Notes under the pieces: generated by a model | The model's database searches: none | What the model saw: only the letters and a program-made list of their open reading frames with translations | Told to the model about the DNA's origin: nothing | Origin: JBJYIN01 sp046237015 | GTDB lineage: Bacteria > Pseudomonadota > Gammaproteobacteria > Enterobacterales > Enterobacteriaceae | Length of the DNA stretch: 64,000 nt | Reading direction: 5' to 3' | Assembly: GCF_046237015.1 (NCBI RefSeq) | Contig: NZ_JBJYIN010000003.1 | Span: 186,001 to 250,000 of the forward strand | Shown: in pieces, positions 1 to 9,167 of the stretch | Position numbering within the stretch: position 1 is the first letter of the stretch | How the letters are laid out: each line of letters starts with the position of its first letter | Position numbers and translations under genes: made by a program

Positions 1-129
1 GATATCACGAGCCTGATAGCCTGGCGTATCAGCATTGGCAATGTTTGCGGCCAGGATTTCCTGCCGCTGGGCACGCAAGTTCAACGCTTCTTGCTGAAAC
101 TGCAATGAGGCGTTCAATTTATCGAGCAT
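1..129 (-). CDS. flgB: Flagellar basal-body rod protein FlgB, N-terminal part (cut by window edge)
   Basis: The 43 visible residues start MLDKLNASLQFQQEAL and contain ANIANADTPGYQARDI, the N-terminal signature of flagellar rod and hook proteins. FlgB is a proximal rod subunit exported by the flagellar type III system. The ATG at 129 has a strong GGAGG ribosome site 5 bases upstream. The gene runs off the left edge, so about two thirds of it is missing. It diverges from flgA, as in other enterobacteria, and the 161-base gap should hold FlhDC-dependent class II promoters for both directions. Confidence 0.93.
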   Translation of the reverse strand, partial: MLDKLNASLQFQQEALNLRAQRQEILAANIANADTPGYQARDI

Positions 130-290
130 GCTCCCTCCGCAAGTTAGAATTTGGAGCGGATAGGATAATTCTCATTATCGCGATGTCATCGAATGAATAG
201 GCATAAAATGCAGCGCTATTTGTTGCCTTAACCTACCCATGATGTCATTACACTAATTAACATATGGTTTGCTGTTGTCGGAGAGCGCTA

Positions 291-959
291 ATGAAGGTAA
301 AAAAGTCTATCCTTGGTCTACTCACTACAGGCTGGGTACTGCTGAGTGGATATGCGCTTGCAGCCCCCCTCTCTGTACAAATCAATCAGTTTTTCTCCGA
401 TCGATTTCAGGGCAGTTCAAATACCGTTAAAGTCATTATAAAATCCCCGGAATCACAGTGGCCTCAGTGTGAGAACCCACAAATTTCGTTGCCGGGAAAT
501 ACCCGAGTTTGGGGGAACATCAGCGTTTCAGTCCGTTGTGGTCAAGTTCGTCGTTTTATTCAGACTGAAGTACAGGTGACCGGCCATTATGTCGTCAGCG
601 CCAAAATGGTCTCTCGGGGAACAAAACTGGATGAAAAAGATCTTCGATTAAATCAGGGGCGTCTTGATCAACTACCGCCACGAACGCTGCTCACCGCAAA
701 GGATGCGCAAGGTGCTGTTGCACTGAGGGATTTGGTGCCCGGCCAACCAATAACGACGTCAATGTTACGTCGTTCCTGGGTGATAAAGGCAGGTCAAAAT
801 GTCCCCATTCTTGTCCAGGGTGAGGGGTTTACCGTTAACAGTGAAGGTAAAGCCATAAACAATGCCGCAGCGGGTCAATCCGTCAGAGTAAGAACGAGTT
901 CGGGACAGATAGTGAGCGGTACAGCCAGCGAGGATGGGATTATTCTGATCTCACAGTAA
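291..959 (+). CDS. flgA: Flagellar P-ring assembly chaperone FlgA
   Basis: FlgA is a periplasmic chaperone that helps FlgI form the P ring. The 222-residue protein has a Sec signal peptide (MKVKKSILGLLTTGWVLLSGYALA, given as positions 1-24) and a C-terminal SAF-like half with the family-typical stretches VVSAKMVSRGTKLDEKDL and VPGQPITTSMLR. An upstream in-frame ATG at 264 exists, but the ATG at 291 has GGAGAG at the right spacing and puts the signal peptide at the N-terminus, so 291 is chosen. It diverges from flgB and is followed by the flgMN unit. Confidence 0.93.
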   Translation: MKVKKSILGLLTTGWVLLSGYALAAPLSVQINQFFSDRFQGSSNTVKVIIKSPESQWPQCENPQISLPGNTRVWGNISVSVRCGQVRRFIQTEVQVTGHYVVSAKMVSRGTKLDEKDLRLNQGRLDQLPPRTLLTAKDAQGAVALRDLVPGQPITTSMLRRSWVIKAGQNVPILVQGEGFTVNSEGKAINNAAAGQSVRVRTSSGQIVSGTASEDGIILISQ

Positions 960-964
960 TTTAT

Positions 965-991
965 TAAAGATTCTTTTATGGTTGCCGATGA
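965..991 (+). promoter_or_regulatory. Sigma-28 (FliA) promoter of flgM
   Basis: The sequence reads TAAA, 15 bases, then GCCGATGA. This matches the FliA consensus TAAA-N15-GCCGATAA in 11 of 12 fixed positions. It lies about 110 bases before the flgM start, where a class III flgMN promoter is expected, so that FliA can drive its own anti-sigma factor. Confidence 0.85.
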
Positions 992-1103
992 TATACTCAA
1001 GGCAGTTATTGGCATGATGCAAACCTATTTGAATATCGAGAGATGCTTATCCGCATCGGCTTGATTATTAATCTATTTTACCCTCATCTTAGAGGCAATC
1101 ATT

Positions 1104-1403
1104 ATGAGTATTGAACGTACCCAATCGCTCAAGCCTGTCAGTCAGGTACAAGCACGAGAACAGGGTGATGTGTCCAAGGCAAAAAGAAAACAACCTGAAG
1201 CTCAAGGTGAAGTCAGCGCTACGCAGGTTAAGCTAAGCGATGCACAAGCCAAACTCATGCAACCAGGTGTTCAAGACATCGACATGAATCGCGTTGAGAC
1301 ACTAAAACAGGCTATTCGTGATGGCTCACTGAAAATCGATGTTGAAAAAATTGCCGACGCCTTAATAAAAGACACTCAGGACTTTTTAGCGGGAAACCAG
1401 TAA
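1104..1403 (+). CDS. flgM: Anti-sigma-28 factor FlgM
   Basis: FlgM binds FliA and holds late flagellar genes off until the hook is finished, when it is exported. The 99-residue protein fits the family length. It begins MSIERTQSLKPVS, typical of enterobacterial FlgM, has a low-complexity unstructured N-terminal half and a C-terminal FliA-binding half (VQDIDMNRVETLKQAIRDG then KIDVEKIADALI). A GAGG ribosome site precedes the ATG. flgN starts 3 bases after its stop, so the two are co-translated. Confidence 0.95.
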   Translation: MSIERTQSLKPVSQVQAREQGDVSKAKRKQPEAQGEVSATQVKLSDAQAKLMQPGVQDIDMNRVETLKQAIRDGSLKIDVEKIADALIKDTQDFLAGNQ

Positions 1404-1406
1404 ATA

Positions 1407-1844
1407 ATGGAAAAGCTGCAAGCGATACTCGATCAATTACTCGATACCCTGCAAACGCTTGATAAAGTGATGTCGGAAGAACAGACTTTACTGTGCGCAG
1501 GGCAGATCAATAGTATCGCGCTTCAGCAAGTTACCGAGGAAAAAAGCTCTTTATTAACGACGATTCAGTATCTTGAAAAAGGTCGGCACGACACAGAGTC
1601 TGCATTAAAATTACAAGCCCCTTATGATGGATATGAGCTTTTATCCGCTGGTTGGCTGTCCATTCAAGCGTTAACGCAAAGTCTGCATGACAAAAATCAG
1701 CATAACGGTATGTTGCTCAATCAACACATATCACATACCAACGAAGCGATCAGAATACTCAAACCTCGCCATGGACAAAGCTTATATGGCCCAGATGGTC
1801 AGTCAAAAGGTTTGATAGTAGGTGGACGTAAAATCAATATGTAA
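1407..1844 (+). CDS. flgN: Flagellar export chaperone FlgN
   Basis: FlgN is a cytoplasmic chaperone for the hook-filament junction proteins FlgK and FlgL. The 145-residue protein is almost entirely helical with a heptad-rich N-terminus (LDQLLDTLQTLDKVMSEEQTLL) and ends near LYGPDGQSKGLIVGG, features of enterobacterial FlgN. It starts 3 bases after flgM. Its stop codon abuts a palindromic repeat, and a terminator follows about 120 bases later, so flgMN ends here. Confidence 0.92.
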   Translation: MEKLQAILDQLLDTLQTLDKVMSEEQTLLCAGQINSIALQQVTEEKSSLLTTIQYLEKGRHDTESALKLQAPYDGYELLSAGWLSIQALTQSLHDKNQHNGMLLNQHISHTNEAIRILKPRHGQSLYGPDGQSKGLIVGGRKINM

Positions 1845-1911
1845 TATATCCGCTATATTTCAAGTGATATGCACATACGCGCTGTCTACGACTTGAGTTA
1901 TTAGGGTATAT
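1844..1911. repeat. Palindromic intergenic repeat, copy A
   Basis: Two imperfect inverted arms (about 1844-1865 and 1891-1911) read ATATATCC...TTTCAAGT and ACTTGAG...AGGGTATAT. The same arms occur at 19774-19870. The pattern looks like a short non-coding repeat of the kind common in Pectobacterium and Yersinia intergenic regions. It begins right at the flgN stop codon. Confidence 0.6.
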
Positions 1912-1961
1912 GTTTAGCGTCATTTTCTTGAATCACTCAATCAAATATCTGACCCTACAAT

Positions 1962-1985
1962 CACACCATTAGGTGTGTTTTTGTA
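1962..1985 (+). terminator. Rho-independent terminator after flgMN
   Basis: CACACC, loop ATTA, GGTGTG, then TTTTTG: a 6-bp stem followed by a T tract on the plus strand. It sits between the convergent flgN and flhE genes. Confidence 0.75.
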
Positions 1986-1986
1986 T

Positions 1987-2424
1987 TTATTCATAGTTGA
2001 CAGCCAGATCAATGCTTCGCACATTAAATGCGGGTATTAATCGGCCACCGCCCTCAATGTAATAGACAAACCGAAACTCACTATTCGCAGGTGTACCGCT
2101 AAACGCCTGAGTCTGACCCACACCATTATCGACATTCACGCAACGTTGCGCGGTACATAGTTTGATAAATAAGCCAGGAGGTGCTGGCCTATCCGTTTCC
2201 GAACGCCAATAAATGATGGTGACCTTGCTGTCATGCATGACGCCTTGTGCTGGCGACGGCAAAAAGGCAGGAGATGAAGCGACTTCACCACGATAGTTGA
2301 GGGTAACCCCGGCACGGCTTGCATCCCAACTCCCCTGAGCAGCATGCCCTGACATCGAAAATAACGTGAATACGGAGAAAAACAACAAGCCAGCAACGAC
2401 CCGATTAATATTGAAATGAATCAT
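1987..2424 (-). CDS. flhE: Flagellar protein FlhE
   Basis: FlhE is a periplasmic accessory flagellar protein, proposed to prevent proton leakage through the export apparatus. The 145-residue product has a signal peptide ending near MSGHAAQG and the family stretches GSWDASRAGVTLNYRG and IYWRSETDRPAPPGLFIKLCTAQRC. Its ATG overlaps the flhA stop by 4 bases (ATGA), so it is the last gene of flhBAE. Slightly longer than the E. coli protein (about 130 residues). Confidence 0.9.
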   Translation of the reverse strand: MIHFNINRVVAGLLFFSVFTLFSMSGHAAQGSWDASRAGVTLNYRGEVASSPAFLPSPAQGVMHDSKVTIIYWRSETDRPAPPGLFIKLCTAQRCVNVDNGVGQTQAFSGTPANSEFRFVYYIEGGGRLIPAFNVRSIDLAVNYE

Positions 2425-4505
2425 GCCTGTGTCTCTCCAATGATCGAAGTCATACGGATCTGTCGGCTATCACTGATTTCCAGATTAGACAGCACAGCCA
2501 TATTCGGCAGGCTACGATGTAAGAAGCGCGCAAGTAAAGCACGCAGTGCATGGTTAACCAGTAGAACAGGCGGTGCCCCTAACATTTCCTGTCGCTGCAA
2601 TGCACTTTTCGCCTGAACCAATAAACGATCGGCCAACCCAGGTTCTAACCCACCACCACCTTGCAGTGCTTGTAGCAACAGGCGTTCTAATGAACCTTCC
2701 AGTCCAATAACCTGAAGTTCAGCCTCTCCAGGGAACCACTGTTGAGTAATCGCACGCCCTAACGCGACACGAACTACCGTAGTCAACTCATAAGGATCAG
2801 GCTGTACTGGCGCATGCTCGGCAAGCGTCTCCATAATCGTTCTCATGTCGCGGATAGAAACACGTTCACTTAAGAGATTCTGTAAAACTTTATGCAACGT
2901 TGTCAGTGTGACGACGCCAGGAATAAAGTCTTCTGTCAGTTTCGGCATTTCCTGTGCGACACGATCCATCAATTGTTGCGCTTCCTGACGCCCAAACAGC
3001 TCACTCGCATGCACACTAATTAAGTGATTTAGATGGGTTGCCACTACCGTGCTCGCTTCTACAACGGTATACCCTTGAGTCTGAGCTTGCTCTTTCAGCG
3101 CATTTTCTATCCAAATCGCAGGCAAACCAAATGCAGGATCTTGCGTAACCTCACCGGGAAGATCCCCCACCGCATTACCAGGATTAATTGCCATCCAGCG
3201 CCCGGGGTGAGCTTCACCACTGCCGATTTCTACCCCTTTCATCAAAATACGATAACTAGCTGGCTGGAGCTCAAGGTTGTCACGAATATGAACCACCGGA
3301 GGAAGATATCCCATTTCCTGAGCAAATTTCTTTCTGATGCTACGAATACGACCTAACAGTTCACCATCCTGTTGGAAATCAACCATCGGGATAAGCCGAT
3401 ACCCCACTTCCATGCCTAATGGGTCTTCCAGTTGAACATCAGACCAACTGGCTTCAACAACCGGCTGTTTTTCCAGTGTGGCCGGGGCCGAGGAAACAGC
3501 TGGTGACTTTTGTTGTTCGCCACGCATCCACCATGCCATCCCCAGCAATGACGCAGTGAAAAGCAGAAAGACAAAATTAGGCATACCAGGAACTAAGCCA
3601 ATCAACCCTAAAACTGCGGCACTCAGCACCATGACCCGCGGATTGTTGAACAGTTGGGTGACCATCTGTTGCCCTACATCCTGATCGGTACTGACCCGGG
3701 TAACAATAACACCGGCCGCAGTAGAAATAACCAATGCCGGAATTTGCGCAACCAGACCATCACCGATAGTCAACAACGTATAGCTTTCAGCCGCTTGTCC
3801 AACAGGCATATTGTGTTGAACGACACCAACAAGCAATCCGCCAATAACGTTAATCACCATGATCATCAAACCCGCGATGGCATCGCCGCGCACAAATTTA
3901 CTGGCACCGTCCATTGAACCGTAAAAATCGGCTTCCTGAGTCACTTCAGCCCGTCGTTTTTTAGCCTCATCTTCACCAATCAATCCAGCATTGAGATCGG
4001 CATCAATAGCCATCTGTTTGCCTGGCATTCCATCAAGGACAAAACGCGCACCGACCTCTGCAATACGTCCTGCACCTTTGGTAATAACCATAAAGTTGAT
4101 TAAAACGAGAATGATAAAAACGACAATACCGATAGCAAAATTACCACCCACAAGAAAATGGCCGAATGCTTCAACCACCTTCCCTGCCGCCGCGGTCCCG
4201 GTGTGGCCTTCCAGCAAGATAATACGCGTAGAAGCAACGTTAAGGGATAAACGCAGCAACGTAGAAAATAAGAGAATGGTCGGGAATGCGGCAAATTCCA
4301 AGGTTCGTTGCGTGAACATAGCGACCAGCAACACCATGATGGAAAGTGCGATATTAAAGGTAAACAGCAAGTCCAAAACGAAAGGCGGAAGAGGGAGTAC
4401 CATCATGGACAAAATTAACAGGATCAATACAGGTCCGGCTAATATTTGCCACTGAGAGCCTTTCAAATTAGTGGGTAAACGAAGCAAAGAGGCCAGATTA
4501 GCCAT
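2421..4505 (-). CDS. flhA: Flagellar type III export gate protein FlhA
   Basis: FlhA forms the nonameric export gate of the flagellar type III system in the inner membrane. The 694-residue protein has an N-terminal block of eight or so membrane helices (residues about 20-310) and a large cytoplasmic domain that docks chaperone-substrate complexes. The FHIPEP family region is recognisable: RLSLNVASTRIIL, EVGARFVLDGMPGKQMAIDADLNAG and the DFYGSMDGASKFVRGDAIAG loop. It overlaps the end of flhB by 8 bases and the start of flhE by 4 bases, giving a tight flhBAE operon. Confidence 0.97.
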   Translation of the reverse strand: MANLASLLRLPTNLKGSQWQILAGPVLILLILSMMVLPLPPFVLDLLFTFNIALSIMVLLVAMFTQRTLEFAAFPTILLFSTLLRLSLNVASTRIILLEGHTGTAAAGKVVEAFGHFLVGGNFAIGIVVFIILVLINFMVITKGAGRIAEVGARFVLDGMPGKQMAIDADLNAGLIGEDEAKKRRAEVTQEADFYGSMDGASKFVRGDAIAGLMIMVINVIGGLLVGVVQHNMPVGQAAESYTLLTIGDGLVAQIPALVISTAAGVIVTRVSTDQDVGQQMVTQLFNNPRVMVLSAAVLGLIGLVPGMPNFVFLLFTASLLGMAWWMRGEQQKSPAVSSAPATLEKQPVVEASWSDVQLEDPLGMEVGYRLIPMVDFQQDGELLGRIRSIRKKFAQEMGYLPPVVHIRDNLELQPASYRILMKGVEIGSGEAHPGRWMAINPGNAVGDLPGEVTQDPAFGLPAIWIENALKEQAQTQGYTVVEASTVVATHLNHLISVHASELFGRQEAQQLMDRVAQEMPKLTEDFIPGVVTLTTLHKVLQNLLSERVSIRDMRTIMETLAEHAPVQPDPYELTTVVRVALGRAITQQWFPGEAELQVIGLEGSLERLLLQALQGGGGLEPGLADRLLVQAKSALQRQEMLGAPPVLLVNHALRALLARFLHRSLPNMAVLSNLEISDSRQIRMTSIIGETQA

Positions 4506-5649
4506 CAGTTAAATTCTCTTTAGCAAAATCCAGTGCGTCCGGCACTGGTAGATGTTTAGGTTTTCTCGGAATCAACCCACCTTCACGTTTCCAACGCTTC
4601 AGTTGATAAACCCAAGCTAATACCTCTGCAACAGCAGCATATAGATCGGCCGGAATATGATGCCCGACCTCAGAATGACGATATAACGCACGCGCTAACG
4701 GAGGCGCTTCCAAAACAGGGATCCGATGTTCCGCCCCTAACTCTCTAATTCGCAAAGCAATCTCACCCGCCCCTTTTGCCAGCACTTTCGGCGCGTTCAT
4801 CTTTTTCTCGTCATATTGCAGTGCGACTGAATAATGGGTTGGGTTTGTCACGATCACATCTGCTTTAGGCACATCCGCCATCATTCTCCGCTGAGCCATC
4901 GCCCGCTGCTGTTGACGAATTCTACCCTTAACATGCGGATCGCCTTCATTTTCTTTGTGTTCATCACGAATTTCCTGCTTGGTCATCCGTAATTTTTTAA
5001 TATGGCTCCAAATCTGCCAAAACACATCGAACGCGACCATTGGCACAAGGCCAACAATCACCAAAAAACCACAAATAACAGCCAGATTCAATGCATTTCC
5101 CAACGCTGCTATTGGCGGCTCTGAAATCAGATGCAACATTTTCGGCCAATTATGCATTAAAAACCAAGCAGTAATAATACCGACCATCATCGACTTCAAG
5201 ATGGCTTTAAACAATTCAGCCAGGGATTGAGAAGAAAACAGCCTTTTTAACCCTGAGAGTGGATTTAGTTTCTTAAAATCGACTTTTATCGACTTAGTGC
5301 TGAATAAAACACCACCCAATAGCATTGGTGCGGATAAGGCGACCAATACGCATCCAAGCATAATAGGAATAAGAGCAGAAACAGCCTGCCGTAGCAATAC
5401 GCCGATATGACGTAACATGGCACTATCATCGCCAATAGTTTCATGATCAAAAGAAAGTCCCTGGCTCACCATGCCTGCGAGCTTATGTGCCATTGACTCC
5501 CCTCCCATCCAAAGAATGGCTAACCCCGCCATCATCATGAGAATGGACGTCAATTCACGGGAACGGGGGATCTGGCCTTCTTCTCGCGCCTTCTCCTCTT
5601 TGTGGGGAGTGGGGGATTCTGTTTTTTCCAGATCGCTATCTTCAGCCAC
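4498..5649 (-). CDS. flhB: Flagellar type III substrate-specificity switch protein FlhB
   Basis: FlhB sits in the export gate and switches export from hook to filament substrates after self-cleavage. The 383-residue protein starts with a charged tail (EDSDLEKTESPTPHKEEKAREEGQIPRSRE), has four membrane helices between about residues 30 and 210, and carries the autocleavage motif NPTH in VIVTNPTHYSVAL (about residue 270). The first gene of flhBAE. Its upstream 240 bases separate it from cheZ and should carry a FlhDC promoter. Confidence 0.97.
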   Translation of the reverse strand: MAEDSDLEKTESPTPHKEEKAREEGQIPRSRELTSILMMMAGLAILWMGGESMAHKLAGMVSQGLSFDHETIGDDSAMLRHIGVLLRQAVSALIPIMLGCVLVALSAPMLLGGVLFSTKSIKVDFKKLNPLSGLKRLFSSQSLAELFKAILKSMMVGIITAWFLMHNWPKMLHLISEPPIAALGNALNLAVICGFLVIVGLVPMVAFDVFWQIWSHIKKLRMTKQEIRDEHKENEGDPHVKGRIRQQQRAMAQRRMMADVPKADVIVTNPTHYSVALQYDEKKMNAPKVLAKGAGEIALRIRELGAEHRIPVLEAPPLARALYRHSEVGHHIPADLYAAVAEVLAWVYQLKRWKREGGLIPRKPKHLPVPDALDFAKENLTDG

Positions 5650-5790
5650 TGCAGCGTTCCTGTTATTACAACATGGGTAGGAATTCTCTGCTTAGCATGA
5701 CAAATATGAGAAATTTTTATGGCTGGAACAACGAGGGAAACTGACGTTTCTTTTACGGATAGTCACGCATGAAAAGCAAACGCTGATTCA

Positions 5791-5824
5791 GCTATTTATG
5801 GTCATAAAATTGGCCATAAATAGC
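5791..5824. terminator. Hairpin between cheZ and flhB
   Basis: GCTATTTATGG pairs with CCATAAATAGC across a 12-base loop (11-bp perfect stem). It lies downstream of cheZ on the minus strand. No T tract follows, so it may be a factor-dependent terminator or an mRNA 3' stabiliser rather than a classical terminator. Confidence 0.45.
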
Positions 5825-5889
5825 CAGAATAACGTGATATCTCATGAAAAAATAAATAAATTACATTCTTTCGCGATACATCAATGAAA

Positions 5890-6543
5890 CTAAAAACCGA
5901 GACTATCCAGAAGATCATCCACTTGATCCTGGCTAGAAACAACACCTGCGGCATTTTTATCCAACTGAGGGCCATTTAACAAACCATCATTAGGACGTTT
6001 AGGTGCATCAGGTTTTTCAGGGATATTTTCCAGAAGAACCATTAACAGTTGTTTTTCTATTTCCTGAACAACATCCATCATTCGCTTGATGACCTGACCA
6101 GTCAGATCCTGGAAATCCTGAGCCATCATGATTTCCAACAGTTGCGCATTAGTGAACGACGTGTGCTGAGGAACATCCTCGAGATAACTACGAGTATCCG
6201 TGACCAATTCACGAGCATCAGCAAGCTCAATTGGATTTTCGAACCATTGATCCCAACGCGTTTTTAATGACTTAGCACCAGACTCTAATTGGTTCTGTCG
6301 CGGCTGTGCAGCTTCAACACAGCTCAACGCTCTTTCCGCTGCCTGAGCAGTCATTTGAACAACGTAATCAAGACGATCACGAGCATCAGGAATCGCTTCT
6401 GCGGCTTCGGCAATCGCATTATCCAGCCCTAACTCGCGCAGACTATCGCGCAGCATACGAGTTAATTGGCCGATACGAGAAATAATCTCTGTCGCCGAAG
6501 CCGTATCACTAACGGATGGCATAGGATGAGAATGTGGCGTCAT
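5890..6543 (-). CDS. cheZ: CheY-P phosphatase CheZ
   Basis: CheZ speeds the dephosphorylation of CheY-P. The 217-residue protein is a long helical hairpin with the catalytic-region sequence MMAQDFQDLTGQVIKRMMDVV, which includes the conserved Gln that positions water on CheY. It ends in the CheY-binding tail DQVDDLLDSLGF. It is the last gene of cheRBYZ, starting 9 bases after the cheY stop. Confidence 0.96.
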   Translation of the reverse strand: MTPHSHPMPSVSDTASATEIISRIGQLTRMLRDSLRELGLDNAIAEAAEAIPDARDRLDYVVQMTAQAAERALSCVEAAQPRQNQLESGAKSLKTRWDQWFENPIELADARELVTDTRSYLEDVPQHTSFTNAQLLEIMMAQDFQDLTGQVIKRMMDVVQEIEKQLLMVLLENIPEKPDAPKRPNDGLLNGPQLDKNAAGVVSSQDQVDDLLDSLGF

Positions 6544-6552
6544 AAGATCCCC

Positions 6553-6942
6553 TTACATACCCAATTTTTCGAAAATCTTACCAAGCTTCTCTTCCAGGGT
6601 AGCAGCAGTAAATGGTTTAACTACATAGCCACTAGCACCAGCCTGTGCCGCAGCAATAATATTTTCTTTTTTCGCTTCTGCCGTTACCATCAATACAGGG
6701 AGCTTTGAGAGCGCCCCATCTGCGCGAATAGTTTGTAACAACTCCAAACCATCCATATTTGGCATATTCCAGTCAGAAATGACGAAATCGAAAGCACCAG
6801 CACGAAGTTTATTCAACGCATCCGCACCATCTTCCGCCTCTTCTACGTTATTAAAGCCCAGTTCTTTCAGTAGGTTACGGACAATTCGGCGCATTGTCGA
6901 AAAATCATCCACTACTAAAAATCTGAGTTCTTTGTCGGCCAT
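6553..6942 (-). CDS. cheY: Chemotaxis response regulator CheY
   Basis: A single-domain receiver of 129 residues, the same length as E. coli CheY. The acid pocket is Asp12 and Asp13, the phosphorylated residue is Asp57 (FVISDWNMPNMDG), and the conserved Thr (MVTAEAK) and Lys (YVVKPFT) are present. CheY-P binds FliM to cause clockwise flagellar rotation. It lies between cheB and cheZ in the usual enterobacterial order. Confidence 0.98.
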   Translation of the reverse strand: MADKELRFLVVDDFSTMRRIVRNLLKELGFNNVEEAEDGADALNKLRAGAFDFVISDWNMPNMDGLELLQTIRADGALSKLPVLMVTAEAKKENIIAAAQAGASGYVVKPFTAATLEEKLGKIFEKLGM

Positions 6943-6980
6943 ACCTACTCCTAAAATATTAATTGCTCACCGAGAGCTGC

Positions 6981-8033
6981 TTATATACGTAATGCCTGTC
7001 CGGCAGAGATTTGAGCCAGCATTCGCTGACTAACCTGGTGCAAATCAACTACTTCGTCGACGCCCCCCATCGCGATAGCTTCACGTGGCATGCCAAATAC
7101 CACACAACTCGCTTCGTTTTGCGCCAGGGTATAAGCGCCAGCTTGATGGAGCTCCAGCATACCGGCAGCGCCATCATTTCCCATACCTGTAAGGATAACC
7201 CCTACAGCGTTACGTCCGGCAAATTGTGCAACCGAACGAAATAATACATCAACCGATGGACGGTGGCGGTTAACCGGCGGACCATCATTCAAACGTACCT
7301 GATAGTTAGCCCCGCTACGTGCCAACTCAAGGTGACGTGCACCAGGTGCAATATAAGCATGTCCAGGCAATACACGCTCTCCATCTTCAGCCTCTTTCAC
7401 CGTAATCTGGCATAGCTTATTTAACCGCTCGGCAAAAGATTTGGTAAAGCCTGGTGGCATATGTTGGGTAATCAACAATGCAGGGCTTGTTGGTGGCAAA
7501 GGCTGTAAAACATGACGAATTGCCTCCGTCCCGCCAGTTGATGCACCGATTGCGATCAACTTTTCACTACTCAACAGTGGCATATGCTGAATAATTTTCG
7601 TCGGTTCGTTTGTCGAGCTACGCTGGGGTAAACGGGCCTTCGCAGCCATACGTATCTTTTCAGCGATCAACTCGCTGTATGCCAGCATGCCTTCACGGAT
7701 ACCTAATTGCGGTTTTGTAACGAAATCAATAGCCCCTAATTCCAGAGCTCGTAATGTAATCTCCGATCCTTTTCCGGTTAGAGACGACACCATCACGACA
7801 GGCATTGGACGTAAGCGCATGAGTTTTTCTAAAAAATCCAACCCGTCCATACGAGGCATTTCAACGTCTAACGTCAAAACCTGAGGATTAAATTTCTTAA
7901 TCAGGTCACGGGCAACTAAAGGATCGGGCGCGGTTGCAACCACTTCCATATCTGGATGGCTATTAATTATTTCAGTCATGATCTGACGCATAAGGGCAGA
8001 GTCATCAACGCATAATACTTTAATTTTGCTCAT
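6981..8033 (-). CDS. cheB: Chemoreceptor glutamate methylesterase/deamidase CheB
   Basis: CheB removes methyl groups from receptors and deamidates glutamines during adaptation. The 350-residue protein has an N-terminal receiver (Asp10, Asp11 and phospho-acceptor Asp56 in VLTLDVEMPRMDG) and a C-terminal esterase with the catalytic Ser in IAIGASTGGTEAI, the His in LITQHMPPGFT and the Asp in GVILTGMGNDGAAGM. The ATG overlaps the cheR stop by 1 base, so the genes are translationally coupled. The receptors in this window carry the NWETF tail that CheB and CheR bind. Confidence 0.97.
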   Translation of the reverse strand: MSKIKVLCVDDSALMRQIMTEIINSHPDMEVVATAPDPLVARDLIKKFNPQVLTLDVEMPRMDGLDFLEKLMRLRPMPVVMVSSLTGKGSEITLRALELGAIDFVTKPQLGIREGMLAYSELIAEKIRMAAKARLPQRSSTNEPTKIIQHMPLLSSEKLIAIGASTGGTEAIRHVLQPLPPTSPALLITQHMPPGFTKSFAERLNKLCQITVKEAEDGERVLPGHAYIAPGARHLELARSGANYQVRLNDGPPVNRHRPSVDVLFRSVAQFAGRNAVGVILTGMGNDGAAGMLELHQAGAYTLAQNEASCVVFGMPREAIAMGGVDEVVDLHQVSQRMLAQISAGQALRI

Positions 8034-8905
8034 TATCTTTCCTTAGCCAGCCCATAAACAGTTTGTCCACGCAAATAAAACTCCCGACTGATCTGACTGA
8101 AGTTCTCTGAATGTCCAGCGAATAGCAATCCACCCGGTTTAAGCATCGGAACAAATCGACGCAGAATACGTTCTTGCGTTTCTTTATCGAAATAAATCAT
8201 GATATTACGGCAGAAGATCGCATCAAATGGCCCCGGTACCGGCCAGTCTGGAGCCAGCAAGTTTAGTTGTTGAAAATGCACCATTGACGCCAAATCAGGA
8301 CGCACACGCACAAGTCCACTGTGCGGCCCTGTGCCACGTAAGAAAAATCGCTGTAATTGTTGTGGAGAGAGAGAACGCAACTCTTCCTGACGATATATGC
8401 CCGCCGTCGCTTTCTCCAATACTTGGGTATCGATGTCACTCGCCCAAACCTGGCAACCGCTCGCTTTATTTCCAAGCACTTCTGCAAGTGTCATCGCCAG
8501 AGAATAAGGTTCTTCTCCTGTCGATGCTGCCGTACTCCAAATGGTATAGCCATTTGGACGCTTGCGGGCGTGTTCGGCCAAAATTGGAAAATGATGGGCC
8601 TCTCGAAAAAAAGCCGTTAGGTTGGTGGTGAGTGCATTGATAAACGCCTGCCATTCCGCGCTATTTGAATCAGATTCAAGCAGCGCCAGATATTGGCCAA
8701 AATCATTTATTCCAAGCAGGCGCAAACGTCTGACCAGACGGTTATAGACCATCTCTCTTTTATGATCGGCCAGAACGATACCAGCACGTTGATATATTAA
8801 CTGGCTGATTCGCCGGAAATGAACATCCGACAACGGCAACCTGTCAACCATCTGCGTCAGGATAGAAGCAGATTCAGGGCGATTTTGCGATGGTGTACTT
8901 TTCAT
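8033..8905 (-). CDS. cheR: Chemoreceptor glutamate methyltransferase CheR
   Basis: CheR methylates receptor glutamates with S-adenosylmethionine. The 290-residue protein has the N-terminal helical domain and the SAM-binding domain, with TNLTAFFREAHHFPIL, WSTAASTGEEPYSLAM (SAM site) and PFDAIFCRNIMIYFDKETQ typical of the family. It is the first gene of cheRBYZ. A 262-base gap separates it from the upstream receptor gene; I see no clear promoter there and it may be read from the receptor promoter. Confidence 0.97.
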   Translation of the reverse strand: MKSTPSQNRPESASILTQMVDRLPLSDVHFRRISQLIYQRAGIVLADHKREMVYNRLVRRLRLLGINDFGQYLALLESDSNSAEWQAFINALTTNLTAFFREAHHFPILAEHARKRPNGYTIWSTAASTGEEPYSLAMTLAEVLGNKASGCQVWASDIDTQVLEKATAGIYRQEELRSLSPQQLQRFFLRGTGPHSGLVRVRPDLASMVHFQQLNLLAPDWPVPGPFDAIFCRNIMIYFDKETQERILRRFVPMLKPGGLLFAGHSENFSQISREFYLRGQTVYGLAKER

Positions 8906-9167
8906 ATCAAACCGCTCGAATATTGATTGTTGCTATATTTTTTTTCAATCTGAACATGTCCTTACAACGATTGCAGGTTTACTTCATTGTCATTTGCCGG
9001 GTTATCACCCGGCACTCGCACTGGCAATATTTTTCTCAAATTATCAATCAATTAAAAATGAAAAACCGTCTCTCTAAAACCCGTACGATCAGATAGAAAT
9101 GCATTCAGTTTAAATGCAACATGTCCAGATAACTATCTCAACAACTCACCCGTGCTACGCTGCCCAA